Positions 16,003-23,600 of a stretch of 24,862 bases of DNA are shown here, in pieces. A model generated the notes under the pieces. That model was not told where the DNA came from and did no database searches. It saw only the letters and a program-made list of their open reading frames with translations. The stretch is from positions 1 to 24,862 of the forward strand of contig DASZMX010000087.1 in the NCBI GenBank assembly GCA_035551475.1, written 5' to 3'. Source of the stretch: DASZMX01 sp035551475. Lineage in GTDB: Bacteria > Verrucomicrobiota > Verrucomicrobiia > Limisphaerales > Palsa-1400. A program made the translations under genes and the position numbers. How positions within the stretch are numbered: the stretch's first letter is position 1; the number at the start of each line of letters is the position of its first letter.

Positions 16003-17286
16003 ATGACCCTGCACGAACAAATGCTGTTGCTGGCGCGCGAAGCCAAATCTGCCTCCCGGCAACTGGCCACGCTCACCACGGCTCAGAAAAATGAGTGCCT
16101 GCTCGCCATGGCGGATGCCTTGGAGCAAAACCGCGCTGCCATCGAGGAAGCCAATGCGCTCGATATGGAAGGCGGCGCCGCGGCGGGCCTTTCGCGCGCC
16201 ATGCTGGATCGATTGAAGCTGGACGCCAAACGCATCGCGGGCATGGCCCAGGGCCTGCGTGAGGTGGCCGCCCTGCCCGATCCGGTGGGCCGCACGCTCG
16301 ATGAGAGGACGCGTCCCAACGGCCTCAAATTGCGCAAGATTTCCACGCCCATTGGAGTCGTTGTCATCATTTACGAGTCCCGGCCCAATGTGACCGCCGA
16401 CGCCGCCAGCCTGTGCTTTAAATCGGGCAACGCCACCATCCTGCGCGGCGGCAAGGAAGCGCTGCATTCCAACCAGGCCATTGCGAAAACAATGATTGAC
16501 GCCGGGCGCAAACGCCTCGCGGCCTTCCCGGCGCAGGCCATCCAGGTGGTGCCCACCACGGATCGCGACGCCATCAAGGAATTACTGTCACTGACACAGT
16601 ATGTGGATCTTTGCATGCCGCGCGGCGGCGAGAGCCTTATTCGCGCGGTGACGGATTGCTCCAAGGTCCCCGTCATCAAGCATTACAAGGGCGTCTGTCA
16701 TGTGTTTGTGGACAGGGACGCGGATTTGCGCATGGCGGCGGACATTGCCTTCAATGCCAAGTGCCAGCGGCCCGCGGTTTGCAACGCCATTGAAACTTTG
16801 CTCGTGGATCGCGCGGTGGCGGATGCTTTCCTGCCGGCATTGGCCGCGCGGCTGGCTGAAAAACAAGTGGAGATTCGCGCCGACGCCGACGCCCAGAAAA
16901 TTCTCGAGGCGCATCAATATCCCGCGGGTAAATTGAAAGCCGCGACGGAACAGGATTATTTTACGGAATACAATGATTACGTTTTGAATGTGCGGATCGT
17001 GGACGGCGTGCGCGCGGCGATTGATCACATCAATCATTACGGCTCGGCACATTCGGATGCCATCGTCACCGCCCACGAGGCGCGCGCCCAGGAGTTTCTG
17101 GCGGAGGTTGATTCCGCCACGGTATATTGGAATGCCTCTACGCGTTTCACGGACGGCGGCGAATTCGGCATGGGCGCCGAAATCGGCATCAGCACGGACA
17201 AAATCGGCGCGCGCGGGCCGATGGGCTTGGAAGAGCTGACCAGCTACAAATGGCTGGGATTCGGCGCCGGACAATTGCGCGGTTGA
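16003..17286 (+). CDS. proA: Glutamate-5-semialdehyde dehydrogenase (gamma-glutamyl phosphate reductase)
   Basis: This enzyme reduces gamma-glutamyl phosphate with NADPH to glutamate-5-semialdehyde, the second step of proline synthesis in the cytosol. The 427-residue length fits the family (E. coli ProA has 417). Diagnostic blocks include IGVVVIIYESRPNVTADAA (117-135), LRGGKEALHSN, LCMPRGGESLI, and the catalytic Cys260 in CQRPAVCNAIETL. The C-terminus holds FGMGAEIGISTDKIGARGPM and ELTSYKW, also typical. The gene lies 43 nt after the GT2 gene and only 9 nt before the ATP-grasp-like gene. No glutamate 5-kinase (proB) is next to it. TAATAT at about 15971-15976 could be a -10 box, but no matching -35 was seen. 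Confidence 0.96.
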   Translation: MTLHEQMLLLAREAKSASRQLATLTTAQKNECLLAMADALEQNRAAIEEANALDMEGGAAAGLSRAMLDRLKLDAKRIAGMAQGLREVAALPDPVGRTLDERTRPNGLKLRKISTPIGVVVIIYESRPNVTADAASLCFKSGNATILRGGKEALHSNQAIAKTMIDAGRKRLAAFPAQAIQVVPTTDRDAIKELLSLTQYVDLCMPRGGESLIRAVTDCSKVPVIKHYKGVCHVFVDRDADLRMAADIAFNAKCQRPAVCNAIETLLVDRAVADAFLPALAARLAEKQVEIRADADAQKILEAHQYPAGKLKAATEQDYFTEYNDYVLNVRIVDGVRAAIDHINHYGSAHSDAIVTAHEARAQEFLAEVDSATVYWNASTRFTDGGEFGMGAEIGISTDKIGARGPMGLEELTSYKWLGFGAGQLRG

Positions 17287-17295
17287 CCAAAAGCG

Positions 17296-18627
17296 ATGAG
17301 CGACACTCCCGGCCACTCTGCGGCGGATCACGCGCGTTTCGTGCGCCAGCAAATGCCTTCCACCGGACTGTTCGCCGGCTACGATTGGCGCGTCTCCCCC
17401 AGCCCGTTCCGCCTCGAATCCAAACTGGCTGAGCAATTGCAAGGCTTGGGGCGCGTGCTGCTGCAATTCAATCGCGCCGTCAATCTTCTCTACCGGCAAA
17501 GCCTTGCCGGCAAGCAACCCGCGTGGGTGGCGCAGTGGCTCGACCTCGGCAAACCGACGGAGGTTCTGGAATGGCAGCGCGCCGCCGCCTTCAAAAACGA
17601 AGTTCCGCGTGTCATTCGGCCCGACATCATTCTCACCGAAAAAGGCGGCTGCATCACGGAGCTGGACAGCGTGCCGGGCGGCATCGGACTGACCGCGTGG
17701 CTCAACCAAACGTATGCCAGCATTGCGAATGGCGACGGCCAGTTGATCGGCGGAGCTGACACGATGCAGCGCGGGTTTGCGGGAATTTTCGGCGAGGCTC
17801 GTTCTGTCAATATCATTATTTCGGAGGAGTCCGCAACCTACCGCCCGGAAATGGACTGGCTGGCCGGGCAGTTGGGCGGGCGCTTCCAAGTGCGCGATGC
17901 GCGTTTCACCGGCTTTCAACCGGGCGACGCCGCTTACCGGTTTTTTGAAATGTACGACGCGCCCAACGTGCCCAACGCGCGCGAAATCTTCGGGCTGGCG
18001 GCGTCCAAACAAATTCAATTGACTGCGCCGCCCAAGCCGATTTTCGAGGAGAAAATGCTTTTCGCCCTGTTGTGGAATCGCAACCTCCACAACTTTTGGC
18101 GGCAGGAATTGGGCGAGCGTTTTTTTGCGCAATTGCGTGAATGGGTTCCCTACACCTGGCTGGTGGATCCTTCCCCGCTGCCGCCGCACGGCGCGATTCC
18201 CGAATTGGGTTTGACCGATTGGTCCCAGCTCAAGGCGCTCTCCCAGCGCGAGCGCGATTTGATCCTCAAAATTTCCGGCTTCTCGGAAAAAGCGTGGGGC
18301 GCGCGCGGCGTCTCCCTCGGCAGCGATTTGCCGCAGGCTGATTGGTCCGCCGCCGTGGACGCCGCCCTCGCCTCTTTCCCGCAATCGCCCTATGTCCTGC
18401 AGCGTTATCACCACGCCGCGCTGCATCAGGCGCAATGGTTTGATTTCGAGAAAAACGAATTGGTCGCCATGCCCGGCCGGGTGCGCCTCTGTCCCTACTA
18501 TTTTGTCGCCGGCGAAGGCGACGCCGCGCGCGCCACGCTAGCGGGCATTCTCGCCACGATTTGTCCCGCCGACAAAAAGATCATTCACGGCATGAGCACG
18601 GCGATTCTGGCGCCGTGCAGTGTTTAG
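17296..18627 (+). CDS. Uncharacterised ATP-grasp-like protein
   Basis: This is a 443-residue protein that I cannot assign to a characterised family. The N-terminal half contains RVIRPDIILTEKGGCITELD (105-124) and VPGGIG, recalling the substrate-binding part of glutathionylspermidine-synthase-like ATP-grasp enzymes. EEKMLFALLWN (251-261) resembles the nucleotide-domain entry in those proteins. The C-terminal half has ILKISGFSEKAWGARGVSLG (323-342), with a phosphate-loop-like GARGVS, and SPYVLQRYHH (364-373), where ATP-grasp proteins place an adenine-contacting hinge. It ends with RVRLCPYYFV, ATICPADKKIIHGMS. There are no signal peptide or membrane segments, so it is probably cytosolic. It starts 9 nt after proA, without a clear Shine-Dalgarno sequence, so it is likely co-translated. 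A ligase role is inferred only. Confidence 0.6.
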   Translation: MSDTPGHSAADHARFVRQQMPSTGLFAGYDWRVSPSPFRLESKLAEQLQGLGRVLLQFNRAVNLLYRQSLAGKQPAWVAQWLDLGKPTEVLEWQRAAAFKNEVPRVIRPDIILTEKGGCITELDSVPGGIGLTAWLNQTYASIANGDGQLIGGADTMQRGFAGIFGEARSVNIIISEESATYRPEMDWLAGQLGGRFQVRDARFTGFQPGDAAYRFFEMYDAPNVPNAREIFGLAASKQIQLTAPPKPIFEEKMLFALLWNRNLHNFWRQELGERFFAQLREWVPYTWLVDPSPLPPHGAIPELGLTDWSQLKALSQRERDLILKISGFSEKAWGARGVSLGSDLPQADWSAAVDAALASFPQSPYVLQRYHHAALHQAQWFDFEKNELVAMPGRVRLCPYYFVAGEGDAARATLAGILATICPADKKIIHGMSTAILAPCSV

Positions 18628-18729
18628 TGTCGTCCCGCCGCGCAGAATGCCCGATGACAGTATCGTAATAAACGCCGATGACATCCGGCCCCCCTTGGTC
18701 AATCCTAGGATGGAGGAAAAAGGGATCTT
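18628..18729 (+). promoter_or_regulatory. Leader region of ftsH
   Basis: This 102-bp gap has no gene. AGGG at 18721-18724 lies 5 nt before the ftsH ATG and serves as its ribosome-binding site; a GGAGG-type purine run precedes it. No confident promoter hexamers or terminator were seen, so read-through from the preceding gene is possible. Confidence 0.4.
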
Positions 18730-20661
18730 ATGCCGGAGAAATCGTCAGGTCAAAAACCGCCGGAGCGGAAGCCGAATTGGCGCTTCTCGGTGGGCTATTT
18801 CCTCTTCATGATGGCGATGCTGCTCCTGTGGCAGTCGCTCTTCACCCGCCTGACCGTCCGGCAAATTCCTTACAGTGATTTCAAGGCCGCGCTCGCCCGC
18901 GGCGAGGTCAAGGCCGTGTCGCTGGGCCAGAATGACATTACCGGACGCATCGAGCCCAAGCCCGGTTGGAAACCGCCGCCCGGCGTCACCAATTTGACCG
19001 CGGCTTCCACCAATTGGCCGACGACTCCCTTCGATTTCCGCAGCGTGCGCGTCGAGGATTCCAATATCGCCGGGGAGTTGGACCTTGCGCACGTCCCTTA
19101 CCAAGGCGTGCGGCCCGGCGTGATGTCGATGTTGATCTGGGGCTGGTTGCTGCCGATTGGCGTGATGATTCTGGTCTGGCGTTTTTTCAGCCGCCGCCTC
19201 GGTTCGATGGGCGAATCGGTGGTGGGTTTTGGAAAAAGCCGCGCGCGCCTCGTCGCGAACACAGAAACCAGGGTCAGGTTTGAGGACGTCGCTGGCTGCG
19301 ACGAGGCAAAATACGAACTGGAGGAAGTCGTCGAATTTCTGCGCAATCCCATTCGCTATAAATCGCTCGGCGCCAAAATTCCGAAGGGCGTTCTTTTGGT
19401 AGGGCCGCCCGGCACGGGCAAAACACTTCTGGCCCGCGCCGTCGCCGGCGAGGCGCGGGCGCCGTTCTTTCAACTAAGCGGAAGCGATTTTGTGGAGATG
19501 TTCGTCGGCGTCGGCGCCGCGCGCGTGCGCGATCTTTTTCAGCAGGCGAAGAGCAAGGCGCCGTGCATCGTTTTTATTGACGAACTCGACGCCATCGGGC
19601 GGCAGCGCGGCGTCCATGTGGGAGCCGTCAACGACGAGCGTGAACAAACGTTGAACCAACTGCTGGTGGAAATGGACGGGTTCGAAGTCAACGCGGGCGT
19701 GATTTTGCTGGCCGCCACCAATCGTCCCGACGTGTTGGATCGCGCCCTCTTGCGGCCGGGAAGGTTTGACCGCCAAATCGTCGTGGACGCGCCGGATATC
19801 GACGGACGCGAAGCAATCCTGAAAGTTCACGCGCGCGCCATTCCGCTGGGCTCTTCGGTCAGCTTGCGCAAAATCGCCCGCGCCACGCCGGGATTTTCCG
19901 GCGCCGACCTGGCCAACGCCTTGAACGAAGCCGCCCTGCTGGCCGCGCGACGCCGGGGCAGCACGATCGAACAGCACGATTTGGAAGAGGCCATTGAAAA
20001 AGTCGTCGCGGGACCCGAGCGCAAAAGCCGCCGCCTGAACGAGGAGCAAAAACGCCGGGTCGCCTATCATGAAGTCGGCCACGCGCTGGTGGCGGCGCAC
20101 AGCCCGCACGCCGACACCGTGCATAAAATCAGCATCATTCCCCGGGGCCGCGCCGCCTTGGGCTACACCATGCAATTGCCCGAGGCGGATCAATTCCTTC
20201 TCAGCCAGGCTGAATTGCTGGGCAAGATTCGCGGCATTCTCGGCGGGCGCGCCGCGGAGGAGATTATTTTTGACGACATCACGACCGGCGCCGAAAATGA
20301 CCTGGAGCGCGCCACCGCCCTGGCCCGGCAAATGGTGTGCATCTATGGCATGAGCCAAAAAATCGGTTTGACTCATTGCGCCTTGCGGCCCGCCAACTCG
20401 TTTCTTACGGCCGACGGCTCCTTTCAGCGCGATTGCAGCGAAGCCACCGCCCGGGAAATTGATGAGGAAGTGAAGAAAATCCTCGAGAACGCCTACGCCG
20501 AGGCGCGCGACATTTTGGCGGCGCACCGGAACCAATTGGAGGCCGTCACGGCGGAATTGCTGCGCGACGAAACCCTCGATGGCGCCGCGTTCTATCGGAT
20601 GATCGGACGGGAGCCGGGGGTGGAGGCCGCTCCCGCGCTAGCCGCCCACGCGAGCCAATAA
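18730..20661 (+). CDS. ftsH: ATP-dependent zinc metalloprotease FtsH
   Basis: This 643-residue inner-membrane AAA+ protease extracts and degrades membrane and short-lived cytosolic proteins as a hexamer. TM1 is at about 20-38 and TM2 at about 131-150, enclosing a periplasmic domain. The AAA+ domain has Walker A GPPGTGKT (225-232), the pore loop MFVGVG (257-262), Walker B VFIDELDA (281-288) and the second region of homology with the arginine finger (RPGRFDRQ). The peptidase has the zinc site HEVGH (447-451) and Asp524 (AENDLERA) as third ligand. All catalytic residues are present. The C-terminal tail is short and Ala-rich. The ribosome-binding site AGGG is 5 nt upstream. The last 24 nt overlap the convergent parA gene. 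Confidence 0.96.
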   Translation: MPEKSSGQKPPERKPNWRFSVGYFLFMMAMLLLWQSLFTRLTVRQIPYSDFKAALARGEVKAVSLGQNDITGRIEPKPGWKPPPGVTNLTAASTNWPTTPFDFRSVRVEDSNIAGELDLAHVPYQGVRPGVMSMLIWGWLLPIGVMILVWRFFSRRLGSMGESVVGFGKSRARLVANTETRVRFEDVAGCDEAKYELEEVVEFLRNPIRYKSLGAKIPKGVLLVGPPGTGKTLLARAVAGEARAPFFQLSGSDFVEMFVGVGAARVRDLFQQAKSKAPCIVFIDELDAIGRQRGVHVGAVNDEREQTLNQLLVEMDGFEVNAGVILLAATNRPDVLDRALLRPGRFDRQIVVDAPDIDGREAILKVHARAIPLGSSVSLRKIARATPGFSGADLANALNEAALLAARRRGSTIEQHDLEEAIEKVVAGPERKSRRLNEEQKRRVAYHEVGHALVAAHSPHADTVHKISIIPRGRAALGYTMQLPEADQFLLSQAELLGKIRGILGGRAAEEIIFDDITTGAENDLERATALARQMVCIYGMSQKIGLTHCALRPANSFLTADGSFQRDCSEATAREIDEEVKKILENAYAEARDILAAHRNQLEAVTAELLRDETLDGAAFYRMIGREPGVEAAPALAAHASQ

Positions 20662-21414
20662 TTCGCCGGTCAGGACTTCGTAGGCCGCCGCGCCGGCGTT
20701 GTACTTGTCATAATGCACGATGGGCTTGCCGAAGCTGGGGGCTTCCGCCAGCCGGGTGGTGCGGGGAATCACTGTGTCAAACACCAGTTTCCCAAAATGC
20801 TCCCGCACTTCGCTGACCACCTGCGCCGAGAGCCGGGTGCGGGCGTCAAACATCGTCATGATCACGCCGAGAATTTCCAGCCGCGGATTGACGCCGTTCT
20901 CGCGCACTTGCCCGAGGACGCGATGGCTCGTGGAAATGCCCTCCAGCGCATAATACTCGCATTGCAGCGGGATAATCAGGTAGTCGGAGGCCGCGAAGGC
21001 GTTCAGCGTCAAGATCCCCAGCGATGGCGAGCAGTCAATCATTACGAAATCATACTCGCCGGAGGCCACGATCGGCTGGAGCAGCGTGGCAAGGCGGTGC
21101 AAATGATTTTCCGCGCGCGCCACTTCCAGCTCGGCCCCGCACAAATCCACTTCGCTGGGAATGATCGAAAGGCGCTCAAAAGGCGTCGGCTTGATTTTCT
21201 CCAAAAGAGTTCCCTCGCCCAGCAGGGGGCGGTAGGAGCTGGCGCCCTCGATTTTTTCCAATCCCACGCCGCTGGTGGCATTCGCTTGCGGATCCAAATC
21301 CACCAGCAGCACGCGTTTCCCCACCAACGCCAGGCACGCCGCGATGTTCACTGTCGATGTCGTCTTCCCCACGCCGCCCTTTTGATTTGCCAAACAAATG
21401 ACTCTGGTTGCCAC
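20638..21414 (-). CDS. parA: ParA/Soj-family ATPase
   Basis: This is a 258-residue Walker-type ATPase of the chromosome-partitioning Soj group. It has a deviant Walker A KGGVGKTT (12-19), Walker A' LLVDLDPQANAT (36-47) and Walker B VMIDCSPSLG, followed by PLQCEYYALEG. The C-terminal PRTTRLAEAPSFGKPI is characteristic of chromosomal ParA. The GTG at 21414 was chosen as the start: it gives the standard N-terminus (M)ATRVICLANQKGG and has GGAGG 10 nt upstream. An in-frame TTG at 21441 is less likely. It is the last gene of the folD run, 42 nt after the membrane-protein gene. No parB follows, because the next gene (ftsH) converges. It probably acts with a ParB encoded elsewhere in chromosome segregation, or positions another cell structure. 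Confidence 0.92.
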   Translation of the reverse strand: MATRVICLANQKGGVGKTTSTVNIAACLALVGKRVLLVDLDPQANATSGVGLEKIEGASSYRPLLGEGTLLEKIKPTPFERLSIIPSEVDLCGAELEVARAENHLHRLATLLQPIVASGEYDFVMIDCSPSLGILTLNAFAASDYLIIPLQCEYYALEGISTSHRVLGQVRENGVNPRLEILGVIMTMFDARTRLSAQVVSEVREHFGKLVFDTVIPRTTRLAEAPSFGKPIVHYDKYNAGAAAYEVLTGELLARVGG

Positions 21415-21456
21415 GCCGCCAAAATGGCCTCCGCCGCCCAAAGTTTAAAGGTTAAA

Positions 21457-22272
21457 CTAAGCGAACGGATTTTCCGCCGGCCGCGGACCGGACTCCTCCA
21501 GAAACACCACCGCTCCGGCCACGTACGTCCAGCCCAGCACAAAATGCCCCGCGTAAAAACAGCCGAGCCCAATCAGATCGATGGCTTGAATCCCGTAAAG
21601 AAAGACGCCCAGCGCCACCAACAAGGACGCGGGCAACAACGACGCCGAACACAGCTTCCATGCGCCCGCGAGCGAAAGGCGCCGGTCGGAAAACCACGCC
21701 CCGAGCCACGCGGGGAGCGCATAAATTAATCCCAGGGCCGTCCAACTCACCAGCAGCGCCACGCCGGTCGCCACGCCGCATCCGGCCAACACCACCGGAT
21801 GCCAGGCGCCCCACAACGGCTCCAGCGCGCTGCGGCTCACATCGATCGTGCGGGCGTCATAATCCACTTGACAGCCCCAATCAGGCCGGTAGGCGGAGCC
21901 GGCGCGGAAATTGGTCGAGCGAAACTGAACTTGCACATCAGCGCTTTGCCCGATGTCGGTGGAGTCCTCGGGGGTGACGGCAATGGCGATGAGCTTTGTT
22001 TCGGAAAGCAGCGTTTCGGAAACGCCCGTCAATCGGCCGGCCTTGATTTTCGCGCCGTCAGGCATTTTCTGCGCGGCCTGGGCAATGACTGGCGCGTAAT
22101 TCTCCTGCAAGAACCAGACCACGGTCAGCGCGACGATGGCCGCCGCCGCCACTTCCACCAGCAACAGCCTGCCCCAACCCGCCTCGGCGAAGCGCGCCGC
22201 GCCGCGGAACGTCAGCGGCTGCCACGGCGCCGCCGGCTCGGACGGTTCCGCCGGGGGTTCGGCGGCGTTCAT
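21457..22272 (-). CDS. Uncharacterised multi-pass membrane protein
   Basis: This is a 271-residue protein that I cannot assign to a known family. It has a Pro/Ala/Glu-rich cytosolic N-terminus (1-20). A first membrane helix lies at about 33-54, followed by a soluble, probably periplasmic domain (about 56-156) with beta-strand character. Several helices follow at about 158-190, 206-226 and 231-258. The hydrophobic C-terminal part resembles YIP1-like membrane proteins only loosely. ATG 22272 lies one base after the stop of the upstream gene (TAA-T-ATG), so translation is probably coupled. Its place between a small conserved protein and parA gives no clear function. Confidence 0.65.
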   Translation of the reverse strand: MNAAEPPAEPSEPAAPWQPLTFRGAARFAEAGWGRLLLVEVAAAAIVALTVVWFLQENYAPVIAQAAQKMPDGAKIKAGRLTGVSETLLSETKLIAIAVTPEDSTDIGQSADVQVQFRSTNFRAGSAYRPDWGCQVDYDARTIDVSRSALEPLWGAWHPVVLAGCGVATGVALLVSWTALGLIYALPAWLGAWFSDRRLSLAGAWKLCSASLLPASLLVALGVFLYGIQAIDLIGLGCFYAGHFVLGWTYVAGAVVFLEESGPRPAENPFA

Positions 22273-22273
22273 A

Positions 22274-22705
22274 TTAAGCCTGGGGCGGCTTGGCGCCGGG
22301 CCGCTCTTCCGGCGGCACGACAAACAATTGCAGCGGAAACCGCAGCTTCATCACGTCATCCACCAGCACCTCAAAATAATAAACGCCGGGCGTCTCAAAT
22401 TTCACCTGCGCCATGAAGGTGATCGTGCTGATGTTCTCGGTGGCATTCTGCAGCGCGAAACGGTTTTCGCTCTTGCGCAAAACCGTCGATTGGTCCGGCC
22501 CAATCATGCGGATGGTTTCCACAAACTGGCCCACGCCCGCCGTCCACCGATTGAGCAGACAGAGCTTGGGCGCCATGATGGGCAATTGCGGCACCCGGAT
22601 GAGATTGATAACGCCGATGAGAAACAGGTTGCCGTTGATTTCCTGTTTGACGTCTTCGCAAAGCAGGGAGCATTGGAGGTCGGGCAGAATGCGTGATGGA
22701 GTCAT
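22274..22705 (-). CDS. Small conserved protein, DUF6941-like
   Basis: This is a 143-residue soluble protein. The N-terminal pattern LQCSLLCEDVKQEINGNLFL followed by IGVINLIRVP resembles the small family annotated as DUF6941, whose members begin with a strand, Cys/Asp and a 'gKlslIGi' segment. The rest looks like a beta-sandwich (ISTITFMAQVKFETPGVYYF, MKLRFPLQLFVVPP) with a Pro-rich tail. There is no signal peptide. The role is unknown. ATG 22705 follows the folD stop by one base (TAA-T-ATG). The family name is offered from memory of the pattern and is uncertain; that it is a real gene is well supported by the packing of the operon. Confidence 0.65.
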   Translation of the reverse strand: MTPSRILPDLQCSLLCEDVKQEINGNLFLIGVINLIRVPQLPIMAPKLCLLNRWTAGVGQFVETIRMIGPDQSTVLRKSENRFALQNATENISTITFMAQVKFETPGVYYFEVLVDDVMKLRFPLQLFVVPPEERPGAKPPQA

Positions 22706-22706
22706 A

Positions 22707-23600
22707 TTATTTTAGTTTGACAGATTGTTCCGCGGCGCGCGCGGTGTTTTGGAGCAGGAGCGCGATGGTCATGGGCCCCACCCCGCCGGGATTGGGCGTG
22801 ATTTTACCCGCGAGGGGCTGCACCGCCGCAAAATCAACGTCACCCACCAGGCGCGAGCCATTTTTCGCGGCGGGATCGGAAATTCTATTGACACCCACGT
22901 CGATCACCACCGCGCCCGGCTTGACCATGTCTGCTTTGACAAATTCCGGCGAGCCCATGGCCGCGATCAAAATGTCCGCGCTCCGGCAATAGGCCGCCAC
23001 ATCGCGCGTTTGGGAATGGCACACCGTCACCGTCGCCCCGGCGGATTTGCTTTTTTGCATCAGGATGGCCGCCATCGGTTTTCCGACAATATTGCCGCGC
23101 CCCAAAATGACCGCATGCGCGCCGGCCAGCGGCGTATGCGTGCGCAGGAGCAATTCATGCACGCCCGCCGGGGTGCAAGGCCGGAAACCGGAATCGTCGC
23201 CGAGCATCAGCTTGCCGACATTCACGGGGTGAAATCCGTCCACGTCTTTTTCCGGGGCAACCGCCCCATAAATCTTCGTTTCCGAAATGTGCCGCGGCAA
23301 CGGCGCCTGCACGAGAATTCCATGCACTGCGGCATCCGCGTTCAGGCGCGCGACCAGGGCCAGCAAGTCCGCCTCGGTGGCGGCCTCCGGTAAAAGGTGC
23401 GTGTGCGAACGAAGCCCCACCTGCGCGCACATCTTTTCTTTCATCCCCACATAGACGCGGGACGCCGGGTCTTCACCCACCCGCACAAAAACCAGCGACG
23501 GCTCGACGCCGCGCCCTTTCAGCGCCGCCACGCGTTGGGCGGTCTCGCCGTGGATTTGACTGGCAATCGCGCGGCCATCGATGAGATTTCCCGCGGACAT
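22707..23600 (-). CDS. folD: Bifunctional methylenetetrahydrofolate dehydrogenase / cyclohydrolase
   Basis: This is a 297-residue cytosolic enzyme of one-carbon metabolism. It oxidises 5,10-methylene-THF with NADP+ and hydrolyses the methenyl form to 10-formyl-THF. Motifs visible are SRVYVGMKEK with catalytic Lys54, QAPLPRHI, EKDVDGFHPVNVGKL, FRPCTPAGVHELL, the nucleotide-binding GRGNIVGKPMA and the C-terminal PNPGGVGPMTIALLLQNT. Length and motif order are standard. ATG 23600 shares one base with the stop of the SH3-protein gene (TGATG). A TTG one codon upstream is less likely to be the start. The gene is in the middle of a tight minus-strand operon. Confidence 0.96.
   Translation of the reverse strand: MSAGNLIDGRAIASQIHGETAQRVAALKGRGVEPSLVFVRVGEDPASRVYVGMKEKMCAQVGLRSHTHLLPEAATEADLLALVARLNADAAVHGILVQAPLPRHISETKIYGAVAPEKDVDGFHPVNVGKLMLGDDSGFRPCTPAGVHELLLRTHTPLAGAHAVILGRGNIVGKPMAAILMQKSKSAGATVTVCHSQTRDVAAYCRSADILIAAMGSPEFVKADMVKPGAVVIDVGVNRISDPAAKNGSRLVGDVDFAAVQPLAGKITPNPGGVGPMTIALLLQNTARAAEQSVKLK

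Noticed and set aside
16588..18435. A 615-codon open frame on the minus strand, opposite proA and the ATP-grasp-like gene
   Set aside because: The translation is rich in Arg, Gly, His and Gln with no domain motifs, and it lies opposite two well-supported plus-strand genes. Long antisense frames are expected at this GC content.
19474..20535. A 353-codon minus-strand frame opposite ftsH
   Set aside because: It is a mirror of the conserved AAA+ and peptidase region of ftsH, without its own motifs or start signal.
20713..21729. A 338-codon plus-strand frame opposite parA
   Set aside because: It is antisense to a gene with clear ParA motifs, shows no family features and has a basic, low-hydrophobicity composition typical of shadow frames.
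22707..23600. Gly in place of the usual Ser in the FolD nucleotide motif (GRGNIVGKP)
   Set aside because: Gly at this position is also known in other FolD proteins, so the substitution is not evidence of altered function.
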